DNA of 64,000 nucleotides, from assembly GCF_014635205.1 (NCBI RefSeq), contig NZ_BMCN01000001.1:496001-560000 (forward strand). Direction: 5' to 3'. The position numbers and the translations under genes are program-made. Shown piece by piece: positions 58,059 through 64,000 of the stretch; the stretch's first letter is position 1; each line of letters starts with the position of its first letter. The stretch comes from Jeotgalicoccus aerolatus. GTDB lineage: Bacteria; Bacillota; Bacilli; Staphylococcales; Salinicoccaceae. The notes under the pieces are model-generated. The model ran no database searches, had not been told where the DNA came from, and saw only the letters and a list, made by a program, of their open reading frames with translations.

Positions 58059-60239
58059 TCACTTAAATACGCGTTCAACGCTGTATATGTCTTTCAGCTG
58101 TTTAATTCTGTCAACTGTCCGGTGCAGTTCATGTTTGTTCGGCACCATAATCGATAAACTGACTTTGGCCAGTTTCGTTTCATCAGCCAGCCCGTTCACT
58201 CTAGTAATCGGCACTTTTAAACTCGCTACTAAATTTAAGATTTCATTGACTAAACCGTTTCGGTCGTAACCCGTAATTTCCAGATCCACCTGATAACGCT
58301 TGTCGACATTCTTATTGCCGACCCATTCGACGTCGATCAGGCGTTCTGTTTCATGAACGATATTCGGACAAGTTTTAACGTGAACTTTAACCCCATGTCC
58401 TTTAGTAATATAGCCGATAATATCATCGCCCGGAATCGGGTTGCAGCACTTGGATAAATTAATCAGCATATTATCCATACCCTCGACATAGACTCCGGAT
58501 TCAGTCGTAATATCTTTATAATGATGAGTACGGTCTATCTCTTCTATTTGGTTGGATTGAATTTCCGCTTCTTTTTCTTTAATTTTTTCAAGCAGGCGGT
58601 TTGTCACTTGATTCACTGTCACTCCGCCGAAACCGATCATTGCAAAGAGATCATCTTCCTCCCGCAAATTATAACGGGCAAGCACGTTGCCGACATTATC
58701 GTCCTGAATGACATCATCGGGATTGTAGCCGCGGTTTTTAATTTCAAGCTCTACTGACTGGCGCCCTTTTTCTATATTCACTGCTCTGTCTTCTTTTTTA
58801 AAGAATGAGCGTATTTTATTTCTGGCGCTAGACGTTTTCACCATTTTAAGCCAGTCAATACTTGGTCCGTATGACTGCTTGCTGGTTCTAATTTCTAAAA
58901 TATCTCCGGTTTCAAGAACGTGGTCAATCGGAACAATTTTACCGTTAACTTTAGCTCCGACCATCTTATTACCGACTTCTGAATGGACCTGATAGGCAAA
59001 ATCAATAGGTATTGCACCCTGCGGCAGTTCAATAACATCACCATCCGGTGTGAAGACGTATACTTTATCGCTTAATAAATCAGTTTTTAACGCAGCCATA
59101 AATTCTTCGGCATCCGGATTGTCTGTTTCGTTGCCTACAATATCTTTAAACCAGTCCAGACGGGCATCGAGCGATGCTTTGTTTGCATCGACACCTTCTT
59201 TATATGCCCAGTGTGCCGCAACACCATGTTCTGCAATTTCGTGCATTTCATGCGTTCTGATTTGGATCTCTAGCGGATCCCCGTTCGGACCGACGACAGT
59301 CGTATGGAGCGACTGGTACATATTCGGTTTCGGCATCGCAATATAATCTTTAAATCTGCCCGGCATCGGGCGCCAGATCGTATGGATAATACCGAGTGCA
59401 GCATAGCAGTCACGAACGTCCTTTACGAGTACGCGAATTGCCAGCAGGTCAAAAATTTGTTCGAACTGCTTAGACTGCTTCTGCATCTTTTTGTAAATGC
59501 TGTATATATGTTTTGGACGGCCGGACAAACTGTGAGAGACTGAGCTGTCGTCCAATTCGAAATCAATTTTTTCAATCGCTTCCTGAATGACTACTTCACG
59601 CTCACTGCGTTTTTTCTTCATCAGGCTGACAATACGGAAATATTTACCCGGATCTATATATCTGAGTGCAGTATCTTCCAGTTCCCATTTAATACTGGAA
59701 ATACCTAAACGATGGGCTAACGGTGCATAGATTTCGAGCGTTTCTTTTGAAATACGCACTTGTTTCTCTTCCGGCATCGCCTTCAGCGTTCGCATATTAT
59801 GCAGTCTGTCTGCGAGCTTGACTAAGATCACCCGTATATCTTTTGCGATAGCGATAAAGAGCTTGCGGTGGTTTTCAGCCTGCTGCTCCTGATGGGAACG
59901 GTATTTAACTTTTTCTAGTTTCGTTACCCCGTCGACGATAATGGCTACTTCTTCATTGAACATGCCGATTAAATCATCGTAAGTATACTGTGTATCTTCA
60001 ACGACATCGTGTAAAAATCCTGCCACGATTGTCGGTGCATCCAGTTTCAGTTCGGTTAGAATTCCAGCGACCTGCACAGGGTGTGCAATATAGGGCAGAC
60101 CATTTTTACGAAACTGACCCTCGTGTGCTTCTTTCGCCAGCCCATACGCTTTTTTAATCATTTGCATATCACTGTCATCAAGATAGTCTCCGCACATTTT
60201 AAAAACATCTTCTGCTTCATAAGGGTATTCCTTATTCAT
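58059..60239 (-). CDS. relA: bifunctional (p)ppGpp synthetase/hydrolase
   Basis: The Rel stringent-response enzyme makes and degrades (p)ppGpp. The 726 residues contain the hydrolase HD domain ([19 protein letters not shown] at about 73-82), the synthetase domain ([20 protein letters not shown]), a TGS domain ([17 protein letters not shown]), a zinc-finger-type region ([20 protein letters not shown]) and a C-terminal ACT domain. Both active sites look intact. ATG at 60239 is five bases after GGTGG. It lies upstream of dtd and downstream of apt. Confidence 0.97.
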   Translation of the reverse strand: MNKEYPYEAEDVFKMCGDYLDDSDMQMIKKAYGLAKEAHEGQFRKNGLPYIAHPVQVAGILTELKLDAPTIVAGFLHDVVEDTQYTYDDLIGMFNEEVAIIVDGVTKLEKVKYRSHQEQQAENHRKLFIAIAKDIRVILVKLADRLHNMRTLKAMPEEKQVRISKETLEIYAPLAHRLGISSIKWELEDTALRYIDPGKYFRIVSLMKKKRSEREVVIQEAIEKIDFELDDSSVSHSLSGRPKHIYSIYKKMQKQSKQFEQIFDLLAIRVLVKDVRDCYAALGIIHTIWRPMPGRFKDYIAMPKPNMYQSLHTTVVGPNGDPLEIQIRTHEMHEIAEHGVAAHWAYKEGVDANKASLDARLDWFKDIVGNETDNPDAEEFMAALKTDLLSDKVYVFTPDGDVIELPQGAIPIDFAYQVHSEVGNKMVGAKVNGKIVPIDHVLETGDILEIRTSKQSYGPSIDWLKMVKTSSARNKIRSFFKKEDRAVNIEKGRQSVELEIKNRGYNPDDVIQDDNVGNVLARYNLREEDDLFAMIGFGGVTVNQVTNRLLEKIKEKEAEIQSNQIEEIDRTHHYKDITTESGVYVEGMDNMLINLSKCCNPIPGDDIIGYITKGHGVKVHVKTCPNIVHETERLIDVEWVGNKNVDKRYQVDLEITGYDRNGLVNEILNLVASLKVPITRVNGLADETKLAKVSLSIMVPNKHELHRTVDRIKQLKDIYSVERVFK

Positions 60240-60317
60240 GATCACACCACCCTTTTTAAAAAATTAGATAATAAAATAATAATACTACAAATATATGCCT
60301 AAAGAAACAGCGCCTAT

Positions 60318-60345
60318 AGAAAAAAGCCTGTAATTACAGGCTTTT
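60318..60345 (-). terminator. apt terminator
   Basis: AAAAGCCTGTA and TACAGGCTTTT form an 11-bp stem, with T6 on the minus strand, just after the apt stop. Bidirectional in form. Confidence 0.85.
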
Positions 60346-60346
60346 C

Positions 60347-60865
60347 TTAGCTTTCATAAGTGATAAGAGAAATTGTATCATAACCTTCCAGCAATTCCAT
60401 TCCATTTAAGTATTCCAGTTCAATCAGGAATGCAATTCCAGCAACAATGCCGCCCATCGCTTCGATTAATTTAATCGTTGCCATAATCGTTCCGCCTGTT
60501 GCAAGGAGGTCATCTGTAATCAGTACGCGCTGACCGGGTTTAATCGCATCCTTGTGCATAGTCAAGACGTTCGTACCGTATTCGAGATCATACTCAAATT
60601 CCAGCACTTCGCGCGGCAGCTTGCCTTTTTTACGTACCGGAGCAAAGCCGATACCCATACTGTAAGCGACCGGACAGCCGATGATAAATCCGCGAGCTTC
60701 AGGTCCAACGACGATATCGACATCTTTTTCTGCAGCATATTCCACAATTTGGTCAGTGGCATACTTATATGCTGGACCGTTATCCATAATTGTCGTAATG
60801 TCTTTAAAACTGACACCTTCTTTGGGCCAGTTTTCAACTTCTGATACATACTGTTTTAAATCCAT
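60347..60865 (-). CDS. apt: adenine phosphoribosyltransferase
   Basis: Apt salvages adenine to AMP using PRPP. The 172 residues show the start [20 protein letters not shown], the PRPP motif [14 protein letters not shown] (about 118-131) and [13 protein letters not shown] at 60865 follows GGAGG; an upstream in-frame ATG at 60877 precedes the ribosome site and is rejected. The recJ-apt-relA order is conserved. Confidence 0.96.
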   Translation of the reverse strand: MDLKQYVSEVENWPKEGVSFKDITTIMDNGPAYKYATDQIVEYAAEKDVDIVVGPEARGFIIGCPVAYSMGIGFAPVRKKGKLPREVLEFEYDLEYGTNVLTMHKDAIKPGQRVLITDDLLATGGTIMATIKLIEAMGGIVAGIAFLIELEYLNGMELLEGYDTISLITYES

Positions 60866-60878
60866 AATATCCTCCAAT

Positions 60879-63119
60879 TTACGTTGTAATTAAAGTACGT
60901 AAATAATCTTTCATATTTTGGCCGGAAGACATTTTTAGTTTGGCTTCGGCTTCAATTTTAGTCGTTAAGCGTTTTAAATATTGACTGTTTTCTATATTAA
61001 TTCCGCTGTGAACTTCATCCTTATATACTATACCATTTTCAAGACGAATACGTGATAAATCTGCTAAAATATCGGTAATAATTTTTAAGTTCTTCATGGA
61101 CGTGCCGATTTTTTTAGCCAGATAAGGTGCGTGAATCGTTAAATCAATTGAAGCATCTTTCGCATTCCTTATAATTTCATCGGTCTGTTCGATCAGCTGT
61201 TTAGATGGCAGGCCTTCGAAGAACAATTCATTTTTATCATTGAATATAACGATAATTTTTGAAGCCTGCAGCCCTTTCATCGTAATTTTTAAGTCTTCGA
61301 GATCATAAGGAATATCTCTTAAGACAACGGTATCTACTGCAATCGGCAGGCCTTCGCCATAAACGAAGTAATTTTCTTTGCCTTTGTTATCATCACTTGT
61401 AACGAATATATCATCTTTTGATATTTGAGTGAAATCCTGTTCATTTTTCGCCCGCATGTCGATAATCTGCAGGTCGTCAATTTTCGCATCCATCAGCACC
61501 ATCTGCAAACTGCGCTTATGATTAAAATCATTAATATTTAAAGTGCCGATTAAACTGATTTTATCGCCCGGCTGCACTTCCTTATGGAGATAGCCGAATT
61601 TAAACCCGATGACATCAATCGCAATATCCTGCAGTGTGATTTTAATGTGTGACAGGTCTTTGCCGACCTGACGAATACTTTTAACTGTCTGATTGGCCAT
61701 CATAAAAACGGGTGAATTAAAATCTTTGCCGAAGGGCTTTAATCGTTTAATCCGTTCGAAATCTTTCAGCGTTAAATTATCTGCGGTTATTTTATAGTCG
61801 ATATACTGAACCGGCTTTAAATTCAAACCAAGGTTATTAAAATGCGCTGTCACTGTTTCTTTAAACTCTTCCATTGAATCCTCGTAAACTGTTATGCCTA
61901 ATGCCTGGGAATGACCGCCTAATGAATCACAGAATTCCTTGTATTCTAAAAGCACACCGAGTAAATCCATACCTTCGACAGATCTTGCCGACCCTTTAAA
62001 GACGTCGAAATCACGAGTCATAACGATGGCCGGCTTGCCGTAGGCATCTACCAGCCTTGAAGCAACAATACCAAGAACACCCTGATGCCAGTCTTCACCT
62101 GCTACAATATTTATTTCGTTATCCACATTGACCTGACTTTTGGCTTCTTCGTATATTTCTTCAACCAGCGCTTTTCTTTCTGTATTTAAGCCTTCGATCT
62201 CTGAAGCAATCTCATAAGCCTTGTTTTCATCGTCCGCGAGCAACAGCTCGACACCGATAGAAGCTTCATCCATGCGCCCTGTTGCATTTAACCTCGGTGC
62301 AATGGTAAAACCGATAGTTTCCTCATCTATCACACCCGAATGACTGCTCATTTTTAATAATGATGATAGTCCCAATGGCAGACGGGCATTCAGCTCGCAT
62401 AAGCCTTTAGTGACCAGACATTTATTTTCATCTGTCATAGAGACAATGTCAGCAACTGTACCGATGGCCACGTAGCCAAGGTATTCATCTTTAGCGAGAT
62501 CCAGTGACTGGAGGACTTTATATGCCGTTCCCACACCCGCAAGAGCCTGGAATGGATAGGAAGATTCAGGAAACGCTGCATGAACAATAACCGCATCGGG
62601 TATTTCTTCCTGAAAAGCATGATGATCGATAATCACCACATCGATATCATTATCTTTCAGCAGCGCTATTTCATTGACTGCTGCGACACCATTATCCACA
62701 GTAATGACAAGGTCTGCGTTCCCCACGACTTCAAATTCAAAGAAATCGTAATTTGGTCCGTAGCCGTGCTCCATTCTGTTTGGGATAAAATAAAATACAT
62801 TTTCATTTTGTGATTTCAAAGCATCGTATAAAATTGCTGTGCTTGTAATGCCGTCAGCATCATAATCACCATAAATTAAAATACGGGAGCCTTTTTCAAG
62901 ATGTTTCTTTATCAGTGCTGCAGCATCATTAATTTGTGGCATGTACTGATAATTATATTCTGCAGGCGACATGATTTCATCAACTTTGCGCTGTGAAGTA
63001 AAGCCGCGATTTTCAAGGAGAGTTGCTTCTAAATGATTTAATTTATAATCTTTTTTAATTTCTTCACTCAATTGTTCCGTACGTTCTCTGACCTGCCATG
63101 TATATTTTGAAGTAAACAT
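60879..63119 (-). CDS. recJ: single-stranded-DNA-specific exonuclease RecJ
   Basis: RecJ is a 5'-3' single-strand exonuclease in recombinational repair. The 746 residues have the DHH phosphoesterase motifs ([12 protein letters not shown] at about 80-91, [18 protein letters not shown] at about 156-164), the DHHA1 domain ([10 protein letters not shown]) and a Gram-positive C-terminal extension of about 180 residues. ATG at 63119 follows AAGGTG. It is followed 14 bases later by apt. Confidence 0.95.
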   Translation of the reverse strand: MFTSKYTWQVRERTEQLSEEIKKDYKLNHLEATLLENRGFTSQRKVDEIMSPAEYNYQYMPQINDAAALIKKHLEKGSRILIYGDYDADGITSTAILYDALKSQNENVFYFIPNRMEHGYGPNYDFFEFEVVGNADLVITVDNGVAAVNEIALLKDNDIDVVIIDHHAFQEEIPDAVIVHAAFPESSYPFQALAGVGTAYKVLQSLDLAKDEYLGYVAIGTVADIVSMTDENKCLVTKGLCELNARLPLGLSSLLKMSSHSGVIDEETIGFTIAPRLNATGRMDEASIGVELLLADDENKAYEIASEIEGLNTERKALVEEIYEEAKSQVNVDNEINIVAGEDWHQGVLGIVASRLVDAYGKPAIVMTRDFDVFKGSARSVEGMDLLGVLLEYKEFCDSLGGHSQALGITVYEDSMEEFKETVTAHFNNLGLNLKPVQYIDYKITADNLTLKDFERIKRLKPFGKDFNSPVFMMANQTVKSIRQVGKDLSHIKITLQDIAIDVIGFKFGYLHKEVQPGDKISLIGTLNINDFNHKRSLQMVLMDAKIDDLQIIDMRAKNEQDFTQISKDDIFVTSDDNKGKENYFVYGEGLPIAVDTVVLRDIPYDLEDLKITMKGLQASKIIVIFNDKNELFFEGLPSKQLIEQTDEIIRNAKDASIDLTIHAPYLAKKIGTSMKNLKIITDILADLSRIRLENGIVYKDEVHSGINIENSQYLKRLTTKIEAEAKLKMSSGQNMKDYLRTLITT

Positions 63120-63132
63120 TATTATCACCTTT

Positions 63133-63164
63133 TTAAAAAACGCCCGGGAAAACCCGGACGTTTT
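63133..63164 (-). terminator. secDF terminator
   Basis: AAAACGCCCGGG (63137-63148) pairs with CCCGGACGTTTT (63153-63164), with one mismatch and a run of T on the minus strand. Confidence 0.88.
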
Positions 63165-63176
63165 AATTTACTGATT

Positions 63177-64000
63177 TTATACTACTACTTTATCATCATT
63201 TTTAGATTTTTCATCGTAAACAACAAGTTCTCCGCCCGATTTTCTCAGCTGTCTGCGTTTTAGAACGCCCCATAGCTGAATGGCAATGAAGAATGATGAA
63301 TACACACCGCTGACTAAGCCGATTAAGAGCGCCAGTGAGAAGTTGAAAATCGATGTCGCACCAAACAGCACGAGCAATACGACAACGACGATGACAGTTA
63401 ATACTGTATTAAGCGAACGAGTCGCCGTTTGTCTGAGTGACCGGTTGATAATAATATCAATCTCTTCTTCACTTCTAAGCACTTTAATTTTCCGGTTATT
63501 TTCACGGATTCTGTCGAGCGTTACAATCGTATCGTTTATAGAATAACCGACGACTGTAAGTACTGCAGCAATAATCGTAATATCCACTTCGATGCGGAAA
63601 ATAGAAAATACTGCGAGTATCATAAATACGTCGTGCAGCAGTGCGATGACTGCAGGTACAGCCATCCGCCATTCAAATCGAATCGAAGCATAGATAATAA
63701 TACCAATCGAAGCGATAATTAAAGCGATGATGGCATTTTGAACCAGTTCCTGACCGATAACCGGACTGACAGTGCTGACCATCGGCTCGCTGCCGTACAG
63801 TTCACTAAAGTGCGTCTGCATTGACGTCACTTCATCTTGAGATAAATCAGTACCGTATCTGGCAACGATTGTATTCTCGCCTGACATCGTCAGATTTTCC
63901 GGCGGGATACCGAGTTCAGTTAACTCTGTTTCAACTTCTTCTGTTGTTGCACTGCCGTCAGTCGCAATATCCGCCCGCGTACCGCTGGTAAAGTCGATAC
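63177..64000 (-). CDS. secDF: protein translocase SecDF, SecF part (N-terminus beyond window)
   Basis: SecDF is an RND-type membrane accessory of the Sec translocon that uses proton motive force to help export. About 274 C-terminal residues are present: the SecF motif IDFTSGTR at the window edge, an extracytoplasmic loop, then about five membrane helices with VLTVVGYSINDTIVTLDRIREN, typical of SecF. In staphylococci SecD and SecF are fused; the window cannot show whether this gene is fused. No frameshift in the visible part. Confidence 0.93.
   Translation of the reverse strand, partial: IDFTSGTRADIATDGSATTEEVETELTELGIPPENLTMSGENTIVARYGTDLSQDEVTSMQTHFSELYGSEPMVSTVSPVIGQELVQNAIIALIIASIGIIIYASIRFEWRMAVPAVIALLHDVFMILAVFSIFRIEVDITIIAAVLTVVGYSINDTIVTLDRIRENNRKIKVLRSEEEIDIIINRSLRQTATRSLNTVLTVIVVVVLLVLFGATSIFNFSLALLIGLVSGVYSSFFIAIQLWGVLKRRQLRKSGGELVVYDEKSKNDDKVVV

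Overview
The window is a low-to-moderate GC Firmicutes chromosome segment. Protein sequences and gene order (era-cdd-dgkA-ybeY-phoH, rpsU, dnaJ-dnaK-grpE-hrcA, lepA/rpsT, holA, comEC-comEB-comEA, rsfS-yqeK-nadD-yhbY-aroE-yqeH-yqeG, alaS, recD2, mnmA, rarA, aspS-hisS, relA, apt, recJ, secDF) are typical of the Staphylococcaceae. Several departures from the Staphylococcus aureus layout suggest a relative such as Jeotgalicoccus or Macrococcus. The genus is an inference from memory of gene order, not from any search. Nearly every gene can be named; no phage, transposon, CRISPR array, rRNA or tRNA gene was seen.

Layout. 1-5.7 kb: ribosome maturation and membrane genes (era, cdd, dgkA, ybeY, phoH, a hypothetical, floA, an NfeD protein, rpsU), all on the minus strand. 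5.7-17.2 kb: deoC, rsmE, prmA, the HrcA/CIRCE heat-shock operon with a strong hairpin between dnaK and dnaJ, hemW, lepA, then rpsT on the plus strand and holA. 17.3-30.8 kb: yqzM, the late competence genes comEA-comEB-comEC, the rsfS-yqeG ribosome/NAD/shikimate block, an unlisted 32-residue membrane peptide, mtnN, greA, udk, trmR, mltG, a DUF1292 gene, ruvX and ireB. 30.8-38.9 kb: alaS behind an alanine T-box, recD2, a TPR protein, mnmA and its cysteine desulfurase.

39-53.5 kb is the least ordinary part. Between the cysteine desulfurase and cymR lie a luciferase-like monooxygenase, a YdaT-like protein, the homoserine/threonine genes hom-thrC-thrB, a divergent aspartokinase and a UbiB-family kinase. 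Between rarA and aspS lie three 81-bp tandem repeat units, a clear 6S RNA gene, an Fnr regulator with a C-terminal iron-sulfur cysteine cluster, and a divergent three-gene ba3-type terminal oxidase operon. The regulator and oxidase share an intergenic Fnr box placed as for class II activation, so this block looks like a compact oxygen-sensing respiratory module. I regard it as the best candidate for a lineage-specific regulatory unit, although each part belongs to a known family.

53.5-64 kb: ywaF, aspS and hisS behind a T-box whose specifier region reads GACAC (an Asp and a His codon overlapping), an amidase, dtd, relA, apt, recJ and the SecF half of secDF, cut by the window edge.

Non-ATG starts are common: TTG for hrcA and grpE, GTG for dnaJ, comEC and ireB, and probably ATT for dgkA. 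Stop/start overlaps (TAATG, ATGA, GTGA) run through the minus-strand operons.
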